Assembly (NCBI RefSeq): GCF_001040945.1
Contig: NZ_CP011930.1
Location: forward strand, 2,023,704 to 2,087,703
Length of the DNA: 64,000 nt
Source of the DNA: Herbaspirillum seropedicae
GTDB taxonomy: Bacteria; Pseudomonadota; Gammaproteobacteria; Burkholderiales; Burkholderiaceae_D
Direction of reading: 5' to 3'
Position 1 is the stretch's first letter. Every line of letters starts with the position of its first letter. This document shows, one piece after another, positions 16,083-25,746 of this stretch. Under the pieces are notes generated by a model. It was not told where the DNA came from and did not search any database. It was given only the letters and a program-made list of their open reading frames with translations. Both the position numbers and the translations under genes were made by a program.

Positions 16083-19000
16083 ATGGCAACCGCAAGCTCA
16101 TCACAAGTGAACTCCAGCGACAAGGTCACCGGCCCGGTACGGGTGGTGATGCCCGACCAGAGCGGCAGCTTCCAGATCAACGCCAACCGTGGCGCGGTCC
16201 AGCATGTGCAGGTGGTCGATGTGGACATGGTGCTGCACATGGCCGATGGCAGCAAGGTGGTGCTGGCCGGCGGCGCCATGGAAGCCATGGATGACAAGTC
16301 CAAGGTCAAGTTCGCCGACAGCAGCTCGGAAACCGGCAAGCTGCTCGACGCCGTCGGCAAGATCCCCCTCAAGCCCAACGACCAGTCGCGCATCCTCAAT
16401 TCCGATCCGATCGCCGTGGCCGACAATGTGGCCAGTTTCGATGCCCATGCGCAGGCCCAGCCGCATGTGACGGTGGACCGCAATGCCGCCAGCGTGGGCA
16501 GCGATGGCATCAGCCAGTTGTCCAAGATCATCACCGACAATGCCGGTTCGCTCACCAGCAATGGCAGCCAGAACCTGTCGGTGCCGACCCAGCCGACCGT
16601 GGGGGATTCGTCCCAGGTCAGTGTGGCGGCCTCCATTGCAGCGGCCCTCAACCCCAGTTCGAATGACGCGCCGATCCGGCCGGTCGATCCGCAGTTGCCG
16701 CCGGAAAAGCCGGGCACGATACCCTCGACCATCGTGGTCGATCCCTCGCAGCCGTCGATGGCCATCAAGCTGGTCAACCTCACCACCATCACCCAGACCG
16801 GCGACAGCCTCTTCGGCAGTGGCGGCATCCCGGTCTCGGCCACCGACGCCGGCCTGCCGCTGCAGTTCAGCACCCAGGTCATCAATGCCGGCAATGATGT
16901 GCACACCATCTATGCAGCGGGCAACAATGCCGGCACCTTCATCAAGGTATTTGACGTCACCATCAGCGGCAATGGCAATGTGCTCTCCGTGATCGTCTCG
17001 GGTGTGCCGGCCAACATGTCCATCGTCAACGCCACCAACCTGGGCGGCGGCCGCTACCAGATGTCGGTAGCGAGCGGGCAGACCGATTTCCCGATGCAGC
17101 TGCAGTACAACACGGTGGAAGCCAATACGGCCTCGCCGGTGCACCAGCATTTCGATCTGACCTTCACCACCGTGGTGGCGACCTCGCTGGGGCAGTTGAC
17201 CCTCAATGACGTGCGCCATGTCGCGCTCAAGGACGCCACCGCCTATGGCGACCTGAGCTACCTCGACCCGGCCACCGGCGATCCGGTGCTGGTCTTGCCC
17301 GCCCAAGGGCTGCCGCACGAGGTGCATGCCGGCAATGGCGGCGTGACCATCTATGGCAGCAATGCCAACGACCTGCTCTACGGCGGCACCGGCAACGACA
17401 CTATCTATGGCGGCAGCGGCAATACCTTCTTCGATGGCGGCGCAGGCGCGGACCGCCTGGTGGGCGGCGTCAACAGCACCGGCACCAACGTCAACACGGT
17501 CAGCTACGCCAATTCCAGCGCAGGCGTGAACGTCAACCTGGTCACCGGCGTGGGCACCGGCGGCGACGCCCAGGGCGACCAGCTCTCCAACATCCAGAAC
17601 CTCAAGGGCAGCGCCTACAGCGACACCTTCGTGGCCAATGCCTCGGTGAACCGCCTCGATGGCGGCAGCGGCGGCTCCGATACGGTCTCCTACGAATCTT
17701 CCAATGCCGCCGTCACCGTCAACCTGGTGACCGGCACCGGCAGCGGCGGCCATGCCCAGGGCGATACCTATACCCACATCCAGAACGTCGTGGGCAGCGC
17801 CTTCAACGATATCTTCGTCGCCAGCGGCGATGCCAACCGTTTCGATGGCGGTGCGGGGTCCAACACGGTGTCCTACGTCAATTCGGCGGTCGGCGTGAAC
17901 GTGAACCTGCTGACCGGCGTGGGCAGCGGCGGCGCGGCCGACGGCGACACCTATGTGCGCATCCAGAACGTCATCGGCACCGCCGGCGACGACACCTTCG
18001 TGGGCAATGCCGACGCCAACAGCTTCGACGGCGGCAGCGGCGGCAATGACACCGTCAGCTATGCCGGATCGGCGCAGGGCGTGTCGGTGAACTTCATCTC
18101 CGGTCGCGGCACCGGCGGCAATGCCGAGGGCGATACCTACAACCACATCCAGAACGCCATCGGTTCGGCCTTTGACGATGTCTTCTTTGCCGGCGTGGAT
18201 AGCCGCCACTTCGATGGCGGCAGCGGGGGTTCCGATACCGTCAACTACGGCGGTTCCACTGGCGCGGTCACGGTGGACATGATCAACCTGGTCGGCAGCG
18301 GCGGTTACGCCCAGAACAACAGCTACACCCATATCCAGAACATCGTCGGCAGTTCCTATTCCGACACCTTCATCGCCAGCCTGGCCGCCAATAATTTCAA
18401 CGGCGGCCTGGGGGGCTCGGATACCGTCAGCTACGCTTTCTCCAATGCCGCTGTCACGGTCGACCTGTTCCATGGCACCGGCAGCGGCGGCTACGCGCAG
18501 GGCGACGTGCTGGCGCATATCCAGAACGTCATCGGCAGCAACTATGACGACACCTTCATCGCCAGCGCCGACGTCAATAATTTCGATGGCCGCGGTGGCT
18601 CCAATACGGTCAGCTATTTCTATTCGACCGGTGGCGTGACGGTCGATCTCACCAATACCATCGGCACCGGTACCGGCGGCTACTATGCAGCCGGCGATTC
18701 GTTCAGCAATATCCAGAACCTGATCGGCAGCGTCTACGACGATACCTTCGTCGCCAGCGCCGACGCCAACAGCTTCGATGGCGGTACCGGCTCGCTGCAC
18801 AATCGCGTCAGCTATGCGGCCTCTACCGCCGGCGTCACGGTGGACCTGAACTACAGCAATGGCACCGGCACGTCGGGGGGCTATGCGCAGGGTGACAAGC
18901 TTGCCAACATCCAGGACCTCACCGGCGGCGCCGGCAACGATACCTTCGTCGCCAGCCTGGCCGAAAACAACTTCGATGGCGGGGCCGGTTCCAACCGCGT

Positions 19001-22000
19001 GAGCTATGCCGCCTCGACCTCGGCGGTGACGGTGGACCTGGTGCTGGGCGTGGGTACGGGCGGCTATGCCAACAACGATACCTACGCCAACATCCAGAAC
19101 GTCACCGGCAGCGGCTTCGACGATACCTTCATCGCCAGCCTGGCAGCCAATGCCTTTGACGGCGGCGCCGGCAACAACACGGTGAGCTATGCCAAGGCCG
19201 GCGATGGCAACGGCGTGACCGTGGACCTGTTCAATGGCCGGGGCAGCAACGGCTTTGCCGCCGGCGATACCTATGCCAACATCCAGAACGTGATCGGCTC
19301 GGCCTACGACGACACCTTCGTGGCCGACAACAACCACAACGTCTTCGATGGCCGCCAGGGTTCCAACACCGTCAGCTACGCCAACTCGACGGCAGCGGTG
19401 ACGGTGAACCTGGTCACTGGCACCGGCACGGGCGGCTTTGCCGATGGCGATACCTTCACCAACATCCAGAACGTGGTGGGCTCCGCCCAGGACGACCTGA
19501 TCATCGCCAGCAGCGACGCCAACACCATCGATGGTGGCCTCAGCGCGACCGGCGCGCACAACCGCGTGAGCTACGCCAATTCCGGCGCCGGCGTGACGGT
19601 GGACCTGACCTATACCGATGGCACCGGCACCTCCGGCGGCTATGCGACTGGCGACAAGCTATCCAACATCCAGGACCTCACCGGCAGCCAGTTCGACGAT
19701 ACCTTCGTGGCCAGCCTGGCCGCCAACAATTTCGACGGCGGCACCGGCAGCCTGCATAACCGCGTCAGCTACGCCCACTCCAGCGCCAGCGAAACCATCG
19801 ACCTCTTCAATGGCAGTGGCACAGGCACCTACGCCCAGGGCGACCGCTACACCAACATCCAGGACGTCACCGGCGGTAGCGCCGATGACCTGATCATCGC
19901 CAATGCGGCGGCCAACAACATCGATGGCGGTGGCGGCTCGCTGCACAACCGGGTCAGTTACCAGAACTCCACCGTCTCGGAAACCGTCGACCTGTTCAAC
20001 AATGTCGGCAGCGGCGGCGTGGGCAGCCTGGCCAATGGCGATACCTATGCCAATATCCAGGACGTCACCGGCGGCAGCGCCGATGACCTCTTCGTGGCCA
20101 GCGCTGCGGCCAATGCCTTCGATGGCGGCGGCGGCAGCCATAACCGGGTGAGCTACGCCAACTCCACCGTCGACGAAACCGTCAACCTGGTCAGCGGCCA
20201 GGGCAGTGGCGGCATCGGCAGCCTGGCCAATGGCGACACCTATGCCAACATCCAGGACGCCACCGGGGGCAGCGGCAACGACACCTTCTACGGCAACACG
20301 GCGGCCAACCGTTTCGATGGCGGCGGCGGCAGCCACAACCGGGTCAACTACAGCGGCTCCACCGTCGCCGAGACGGTGGACCTGTTCAACAACGTCGGCA
20401 GCGGTGGTGCAGGCAGCCTGGCCAATGGCGACACCTACGCCAACATCCAGGATGTCACCGGCGGCACGGCCGATGATGTCTTCATCGCCAGCGCAGCGGC
20501 CAATGCCTTCGATGGCGGCGGCGGCTCGCTGCACAATCGCGTGAGCTACGCCAATTCCAGCGCCGATGAGACCGTCAACCTGGTCACCGGCCAGGGCAGT
20601 GGCGGCACGGGCAGCCTGGCCAACGGCGACACCTACATCAACATCCAGGATGTGACCGGCGGCAGCGGCAACGACACCTTCTACGGCAACACCGCCGCCA
20701 ACAATTTCGACGGCGGCGGCGGCACGCACAACCGGGTCAACTACAGCAGCTCCACCGTGGCCGAGACGATCGACTTGCTCAACGGCCAGGGCAGCGGCGG
20801 GGCGGGCAGCCTGGCCAATGGCGACCGTTACACCAATATCCAGGACGCCACCGGCGGCAGCGCCGACGATGTCTTCATCGCCAGCGCGGCAGCCAACCGC
20901 TTCGACGGTGGCGGCGGCTCGCTGCACAACCGCGTCAGCTATGCCAGCTCGACCGCCGATGAAACCATCGACCTGTACAACGGCACCGGTTCGGGCGGCC
21001 TGAACAGCCTGGCCAATGGCGACACCTATGCCAACATCCAGGATGTCACCGGCGGCGCCGGCAACGACACCTTCGTGGCGACCGTGGCCGCCAACACCTT
21101 CGATGGCGGCGGCGGCACCCACAACCGGGTCAGCTACGCCAATTCCACCGTGGCCGAGACGGTCGACCTGATCGCCGGCCTGGGCAGTGGCGGGGCGGGC
21201 AGCTTTGCTGCGGGCGACGTCTACACCAACATCCAGGACGTGACCGGCGGCAGTGCCAATGACACCTTCATCGCCAGCGCGGCGGCCAACCGCTTCGATG
21301 GCGGCGGCGGCAGCCATAACCGCGTGAGCTATGCCAGTTCCACCGTTTCCGAAACGGTCGACCTGTTCAACGGCAATGGCACTGGCGGCGCAGGCAGCCT
21401 GGCCAATGGCGATACCTACACCAACATCCAGGACGTCACCGGCGGCACCGCCGATGATGTCTTCATCGCCAGCGCAGCGGCCAATGCCTTCGATGGCGGC
21501 GGCGGCACCCACAACCGGGTGAGCTACGCCAACTCCAACGCGGCCGAGACGATCAACCTGGTCAGCGGGCAGGGCAGCGGCACCCTGGCCGCGGGCGACA
21601 CCTATCTCAACATCCAGGACGTCACGGGCGGCGGCGGCAACGACACCTTCTACGGCAACACGGCGGCCAATACCTTCGATGGTGGTGGCGGCACCCACAA
21701 CCGCGTCAGCTACGCCACCTCCACTGTGGCCGAGACGGTGGACCTGTTCCTCGGCCAGGGCAGCGGCGGCGCTGGCAGCCTGGCCAATGGCGATACCTAC
21801 ACCAACATCCAGGACGCCACCGGCGGCAGCGCCAACGACACGTTCGTGGCCAGCGCGGCAGCCAATGCCTTCGATGGCGGCGGCGGCAGCCACAACCGCG
21901 TCAGCTATGCCAACTCCACCGTCGACGAGACCATCAACCTGGTCAGCAACACCGGCACCGGCGGCGCGGGCAGCCTGGCCAATGGCGATACCTACGCCAA

Positions 22001-24053
22001 CATCCAGGACGTTACCGGCGGCAGCGGCAACGACACCATCGTCGCCAGCGCCGCCGCCAACTTCCTCGATGGCGGCACGGGTTCCAATACGGTCAGCTAT
22101 GCCGGCTCCACCAGCAGCAATGGCAGCACTGGCGTGACCGTGGACCTGTCGGCGGGGACCGGCAGCGGCAACTACGCCCAGGGCGATACCTATGCCAATA
22201 TCCAGAATGTCATCGGCAGCGACTTCGCCGATACCCTGACCGGCTTTGCCACCGTCGGCGTGACCTCGGTGCTGACCGGCGGCAAGGGCGCCGACAAGCT
22301 CACCGCCATCGATGCCAACCGCGCCTACACCTACGCCTCCTACGCCGGCTCGGCCAATGGCGTGAGCATCAACCTGCAGACCGGCGTGGGCAGCAACGGC
22401 GACGCCCAGGGCGATACGCTCTTCAACATCGACAACCTGATCGGCAGCAGCCAGAACGACACCTTCTACGCCAGCGCCAATGCCAACAAGCTCGATGGCG
22501 GGGCCGGCTCGGATACGGTGAACTATTCGCTCTCCACCAGCAGCGATGGCGTCAATGGCGTCACGGTCGATCTCTCCGCCGGCAGCGGCAGCGGCAACTA
22601 TGCCGATGGCGACACCTACACCAACATCGAAAATGCCGTGGGCAGCGCCTACCAGGACCGCCTCACCGGGTTTGCCACCGTGGGCGTGCGCTCGGTGCTG
22701 GAAGGCGGCGCCGGGGCTGACGTCATCACGGCCGTGGCGGCCAATCGCGCCAACACCTATGCGTCCTATGCCGGATCGTCCTCGGCCGTGACGGTGGATC
22801 TGAAGAACGCCACCGGCAGCGGCGGCGATGCCCAGGGCGATACCCTGGTCAACATCGACAATGTCATTGGCAGCGCCTATTCCGATACCTTCGTGGCCAG
22901 CACCCAGGCCAACAACTTCGACGGTGGCAGCGGCGGTTCCGATACGGTGAGCTACGCCAACGACACCGGCGGCGTGACGGTGGACCTGACCAACACCCTG
23001 GCGGCCAGCGGTGCGTATGCGGTGGGCGACAAGTTCACCAATATCGCCAACCTCATCGGCGGCTCCGGCAATGACACCTTCTATGCCAGCAGCGCGGCCA
23101 ATGCCTTCGAGGGTGGGGCGGGCGTCAATACCGTCAACTATGCCCGTTCCGGATCGGCGGGCGTGGTGGTGGACCTGTTCCATGGCACCGGCAGCGCCCC
23201 CAGCGGTGTGGCCAACAGCTATGCCGCAGGCGACACCTACTCCCACATCCAGAATGTCGTGGGCAGCGCCGGCAATGACACTTTCTACGCCAGTGGCGAC
23301 GCCAATGCCTTCACGGGGGGCGGCGGCAGCGATACGGTCAGCTACTACTACTCGACCAGCGGCGACATCACGGTGAGCCTGGCCACCGGGTCCGTCGGCA
23401 GTGGCGGCGACGCCAGCGGCGATACCTACTCCGGCATCGCCAACCTGGAGGGCAGCGCCAACGTCAACAGTTCACTGACCGGCAATGCCAGCGCCAACAC
23501 ACTCACCGCGCGCGGCGACAGCACCACCAACTCGCTCAGCGGCGGCGGGGCCAGTTCCGGCACGGACATCTACAACGTGGTCGAAGGCGGACACAACACG
23601 GTGACCGTGGGCAGCGGCAACAACCTGATCAATGTCAGCGCCGGTTCGCACAGCTCACTGGGCGCGCAGAGCGACATGGTGAACCAGAATACCGGTCAAT
23701 CCAACATCAACTCCATTTCCGGCGGCGCCGGCGTGACCACCTTGCACTTCGCCGACCTGGGCAACTCGCTGAACCTGAGCAACTTCTCGAGCAAGGTCAG
23801 CGGCATCACCACGCTGGACGTCAGTGCAGGGGGCAGCACCAACATCCTCATCACGGCGCAGGACGTGATCCGCATGGGCATGCCCAGCGGCTCGACGTCC
23901 ACCATCCTGACCGTGAAGATGAGCGCCGGTGAGAGCTTGCAGATCGCGGCCAATGGTTCGGATCATTACGTCTACTTCCCCGGCACCACCGACTATGCCT
24001 TCTACAACAGCAGCAACACGGAGGTGGCGCGCATCCACCTGGTGACCGCCTGA
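16083..24053 (+). CDS. giant RTX-repeat type I secretion substrate (2,656 aa)
   Basis: Residues 1-100 include VVDVDMVLHMADGSKVVLAGGAMEAM, resembling the BapA/LapA-type N-terminal prefix of surface-retained adhesins. Around 420-460 are classical RTX nonapeptides (GGTGNDTIYGGSGN). From about 470 to 2460 there are roughly 31 tandem units of about 64 residues, each with the pattern SNTVSYxxS, VTVDL, GxGSGGYAxGDTYxNIQ and DDTFxAS. The last ~195 residues (beta-rich, ending ARIHLVTA) hold the presumed C-terminal secretion signal. The protein is acidic, lacks cysteine-rich or catalytic motifs, and should fold on extracellular calcium. It is last in the operon. Adhesin or biofilm-matrix function is inferred from this context. 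Confidence 0.88.
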   Translation: MATASSSQVNSSDKVTGPVRVVMPDQSGSFQINANRGAVQHVQVVDVDMVLHMADGSKVVLAGGAMEAMDDKSKVKFADSSSETGKLLDAVGKIPLKPNDQSRILNSDPIAVADNVASFDAHAQAQPHVTVDRNAASVGSDGISQLSKIITDNAGSLTSNGSQNLSVPTQPTVGDSSQVSVAASIAAALNPSSNDAPIRPVDPQLPPEKPGTIPSTIVVDPSQPSMAIKLVNLTTITQTGDSLFGSGGIPVSATDAGLPLQFSTQVINAGNDVHTIYAAGNNAGTFIKVFDVTISGNGNVLSVIVSGVPANMSIVNATNLGGGRYQMSVASGQTDFPMQLQYNTVEANTASPVHQHFDLTFTTVVATSLGQLTLNDVRHVALKDATAYGDLSYLDPATGDPVLVLPAQGLPHEVHAGNGGVTIYGSNANDLLYGGTGNDTIYGGSGNTFFDGGAGADRLVGGVNSTGTNVNTVSYANSSAGVNVNLVTGVGTGGDAQGDQLSNIQNLKGSAYSDTFVANASVNRLDGGSGGSDTVSYESSNAAVTVNLVTGTGSGGHAQGDTYTHIQNVVGSAFNDIFVASGDANRFDGGAGSNTVSYVNSAVGVNVNLLTGVGSGGAADGDTYVRIQNVIGTAGDDTFVGNADANSFDGGSGGNDTVSYAGSAQGVSVNFISGRGTGGNAEGDTYNHIQNAIGSAFDDVFFAGVDSRHFDGGSGGSDTVNYGGSTGAVTVDMINLVGSGGYAQNNSYTHIQNIVGSSYSDTFIASLAANNFNGGLGGSDTVSYAFSNAAVTVDLFHGTGSGGYAQGDVLAHIQNVIGSNYDDTFIASADVNNFDGRGGSNTVSYFYSTGGVTVDLTNTIGTGTGGYYAAGDSFSNIQNLIGSVYDDTFVASADANSFDGGTGSLHNRVSYAASTAGVTVDLNYSNGTGTSGGYAQGDKLANIQDLTGGAGNDTFVASLAENNFDGGAGSNRVSYAASTSAVTVDLVLGVGTGGYANNDTYANIQNVTGSGFDDTFIASLAANAFDGGAGNNTVSYAKAGDGNGVTVDLFNGRGSNGFAAGDTYANIQNVIGSAYDDTFVADNNHNVFDGRQGSNTVSYANSTAAVTVNLVTGTGTGGFADGDTFTNIQNVVGSAQDDLIIASSDANTIDGGLSATGAHNRVSYANSGAGVTVDLTYTDGTGTSGGYATGDKLSNIQDLTGSQFDDTFVASLAANNFDGGTGSLHNRVSYAHSSASETIDLFNGSGTGTYAQGDRYTNIQDVTGGSADDLIIANAAANNIDGGGGSLHNRVSYQNSTVSETVDLFNNVGSGGVGSLANGDTYANIQDVTGGSADDLFVASAAANAFDGGGGSHNRVSYANSTVDETVNLVSGQGSGGIGSLANGDTYANIQDATGGSGNDTFYGNTAANRFDGGGGSHNRVNYSGSTVAETVDLFNNVGSGGAGSLANGDTYANIQDVTGGTADDVFIASAAANAFDGGGGSLHNRVSYANSSADETVNLVTGQGSGGTGSLANGDTYINIQDVTGGSGNDTFYGNTAANNFDGGGGTHNRVNYSSSTVAETIDLLNGQGSGGAGSLANGDRYTNIQDATGGSADDVFIASAAANRFDGGGGSLHNRVSYASSTADETIDLYNGTGSGGLNSLANGDTYANIQDVTGGAGNDTFVATVAANTFDGGGGTHNRVSYANSTVAETVDLIAGLGSGGAGSFAAGDVYTNIQDVTGGSANDTFIASAAANRFDGGGGSHNRVSYASSTVSETVDLFNGNGTGGAGSLANGDTYTNIQDVTGGTADDVFIASAAANAFDGGGGTHNRVSYANSNAAETINLVSGQGSGTLAAGDTYLNIQDVTGGGGNDTFYGNTAANTFDGGGGTHNRVSYATSTVAETVDLFLGQGSGGAGSLANGDTYTNIQDATGGSANDTFVASAAANAFDGGGGSHNRVSYANSTVDETINLVSNTGTGGAGSLANGDTYANIQDVTGGSGNDTIVASAAANFLDGGTGSNTVSYAGSTSSNGSTGVTVDLSAGTGSGNYAQGDTYANIQNVIGSDFADTLTGFATVGVTSVLTGGKGADKLTAIDANRAYTYASYAGSANGVSINLQTGVGSNGDAQGDTLFNIDNLIGSSQNDTFYASANANKLDGGAGSDTVNYSLSTSSDGVNGVTVDLSAGSGSGNYADGDTYTNIENAVGSAYQDRLTGFATVGVRSVLEGGAGADVITAVAANRANTYASYAGSSSAVTVDLKNATGSGGDAQGDTLVNIDNVIGSAYSDTFVASTQANNFDGGSGGSDTVSYANDTGGVTVDLTNTLAASGAYAVGDKFTNIANLIGGSGNDTFYASSAANAFEGGAGVNTVNYARSGSAGVVVDLFHGTGSAPSGVANSYAAGDTYSHIQNVVGSAGNDTFYASGDANAFTGGGGSDTVSYYYSTSGDITVSLATGSVGSGGDASGDTYSGIANLEGSANVNSSLTGNASANTLTARGDSTTNSLSGGGASSGTDIYNVVEGGHNTVTVGSGNNLINVSAGSHSSLGAQSDMVNQNTGQSNINSISGGAGVTTLHFADLGNSLNLSNFSSKVSGITTLDVSAGGSTNILITAQDVIRMGMPSGSTSTILTVKMSAGESLQIAANGSDHYVYFPGTTDYAFYNSSNTEVARIHLVTA
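17490..23465 (+). repeat. about 31 tandem ~192-bp repeats encoding RTX-like units
   Basis: About 31 units, each carrying a recognisable NIQ-type core, are arranged head to tail within the RTX giant. The middle block (about 19.8-22.1 kb) is the most homogeneous: its units share IQDVTGG and NxFDGGGGSHNRVSYANST almost verbatim at the DNA level, suggesting recent duplication or gene conversion. The flanking units are more diverged (IQNVIGS type). Confidence 0.85.
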
Positions 24054-24082
24054 GTAGCGGATGCACCCGCAGGCGCCGGCGT

Positions 24083-25585
24083 TCAGCGCTCCATCGCCTG
24101 GGCGAGGAAGCGCCAGATGCCGGGGTCGGCCATGCTGGCCACGTTGATGCGCATGTAGGTGGAGGGCAGTTGGGCCGGGGAGAACAGGCTGCCCGGCGCG
24201 AGCAGGAAGCCTTCCTGCATGGCCGCTTCGGTCATCACATTGGTGTCGCGCCCGGTATCGACCCACAGGAACATGCCGCAGGGCGGCGCTTCCACCACGT
24301 CCATGCCGAGCCGTTCGAGCTGACGCATCACCTTGTCGCGCGCGCCGTTCAGGCGTGCGCGCACGCGCTCGGCATGCTTGCGGTAATGGCCCTCGGAGAG
24401 CACCTTGTAGGCCACCCGCTCGCCGATCTCGCCGGTAGTCAGGGTCGAGAGCAGCTTGCGATCGGCCAGGCTGCGCGCCAGTTCGGCCGAGGTGGCGATA
24501 TAGCCCACCCGCAGGTTGGCTGACAGCGTCTTGGAAAAGCCGCCCAGATAGATCACCCGCTGCAACTGGTCCAGCGCCGCAATGCGGGTGGCCGGCTGCA
24601 CGGCGGAACCGGGATGCATGTCGCAATAGATGTCGTCCTCGACGATGACGAAATCGTGCTCCTCGGCGATGCGCAGCACCTGGAAGGCCTTGGCCGCCGA
24701 CAGCGACGTCGAGGTCGGGTTGTGCAGCACCGAGTTGATCACGTACAGCTTGGGCTTGTGCACCGCCGCCAGCTCGCGCAGGCGGGCGATGTCCGGGCCA
24801 TCGCCCAGGCGCGGGATGCCCACCACCTTGGCGCCCAGCGCGGCGAAGGAGCCGAACATCAGGAACCAGGCCGGATCATCCACGAAGATCACGTCGCCGG
24901 GGCGCAGGAAGTGCCGCGCCACCGTATCCAGCCCTTGGGTGACCCCCGTGGTCAGCACGATCTGCTCGGGCGCGGCGGCAATCTCCAGCTCGGCCAGCTT
25001 CAACTGCAATTGCTGGCGCAGCGGCAGGAATCCCTGCGGCGTGCCATAACCCAGCAGCAGCTGCGGATTGTCGCGGCTGACCGCACGCAGGGCATTGGCG
25101 ATCAGTTCGCCATCGAGCCAGTCCGGCGGCAGCAAGCCGCCCCCGGGCATCTTGGCCGGCGGCATCTGGCGGAACATGTTGCGCACCAGCCAGACCACAT
25201 CCAGGCCGCGTCCCGGTTCGGTGTCCAGCTCGGCCTGGGCTGCGCCGTAGCTGCCGCCCAGCGGCGCGCGCTCCTTCACATAGAAGCCCGACCCCCGACG
25301 CGACTCCAGATAGCCCTGGGCCACCAGCCGGTCGTAAGCCTCCACCACCGTGAAGCGGGAAATCTGATTGGTATCGGCAAACTGACGGATCGAAGGCATG
25401 CGCATGCCGCTGCGCAAGAGCTTGTCATCGATACGGGCGCGGATACCCCGCACGATCTGTTCCACCAGGGAGTCGCCGCTTTCGCGCAGCAACAGCGGCC
25501 AGCCTGGCTGGCCGCTGTCGGGACCCGTACCACGGGGGTGGGGCTCGTTCTGTCTGGTGGGGTGCTGACTGGCTGTATTGGTCAT
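24083..25585 (-). CDS. MocR-family regulator (GntR wHTH fused to class I aminotransferase domain)
   Basis: 500 residues. After a disordered 30-residue start comes a GntR-type winged helix (about 32-105: LVEQIVRGIRARI, GMRMPSIRQFAD, VVEAYDRLVAQGYLESRRGSGFYV). A PLP-binding aminotransferase fold (about 130-495) follows, with the lysine in GGFSKTLSANLR near residue 350. MocR proteins use PLP or an amino-acid adduct as effector and usually control adjacent divergent genes, here the threonine-dehydratase/LysE/EamA cluster. A pair of ACTGTA direct repeats 11 bp apart lies between them. Confidence 0.92.
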   Translation of the reverse strand: MTNTASQHPTRQNEPHPRGTGPDSGQPGWPLLLRESGDSLVEQIVRGIRARIDDKLLRSGMRMPSIRQFADTNQISRFTVVEAYDRLVAQGYLESRRGSGFYVKERAPLGGSYGAAQAELDTEPGRGLDVVWLVRNMFRQMPPAKMPGGGLLPPDWLDGELIANALRAVSRDNPQLLLGYGTPQGFLPLRQQLQLKLAELEIAAAPEQIVLTTGVTQGLDTVARHFLRPGDVIFVDDPAWFLMFGSFAALGAKVVGIPRLGDGPDIARLRELAAVHKPKLYVINSVLHNPTSTSLSAAKAFQVLRIAEEHDFVIVEDDIYCDMHPGSAVQPATRIAALDQLQRVIYLGGFSKTLSANLRVGYIATSAELARSLADRKLLSTLTTGEIGERVAYKVLSEGHYRKHAERVRARLNGARDKVMRQLERLGMDVVEAPPCGMFLWVDTGRDTNVMTEAAMQEGFLLAPGSLFSPAQLPSTYMRINVASMADPGIWRFLAQAMER

Positions 25586-25617
25586 ATCGCCGTGACACTA
25601 TGGAAATTATTCGGAAA

Positions 25618-25640
25618 ACTGTACAGGTACTGTATCGGTA
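25618..25640. promoter_or_regulatory. candidate MocR operator, ACTGTA direct repeats
   Basis: ACTGTA occurs at 25618-25623 and again at 25629-25634, one helical turn (11 bp) apart, with a third degenerate GGTA-containing copy following. It sits in the 161-base divergent gap between the MocR gene and the threonine-dehydratase gene. MocR regulators are known to bind direct repeats in such gaps. Confidence 0.5.
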
Positions 25641-25746
25641 TTGTCGGCTACGATGACTTTCATTACAAGCGCAGACACATTTTTGCCAGGCCCCCTAGAG
25701 GCCGCTTGCCGCCTGCCTGAACCATCATCGTCCGAGGAGATTCCCC

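Noticed and set aside
16101..19559. Very long open frame (1,152 codons) on the minus strand inside the RTX giant
   Set aside because: A by-product of GC-rich repeats whose length is a multiple of three; it mirrors the repeat array, lacks a ribosome-binding site and a recognisable protein family.
19659..23246. Second long antisense frame (1,195 codons) inside the RTX repeats
   Set aside because: Same artefact of the repeat array; periodic Ala/Gly/Val/Asp composition with no domain.
17490..23465. Regular repeats considered as a CRISPR array
   Set aside because: The repeats are continuous, coding and ~192 bp long with no unique spacers; no cas genes.
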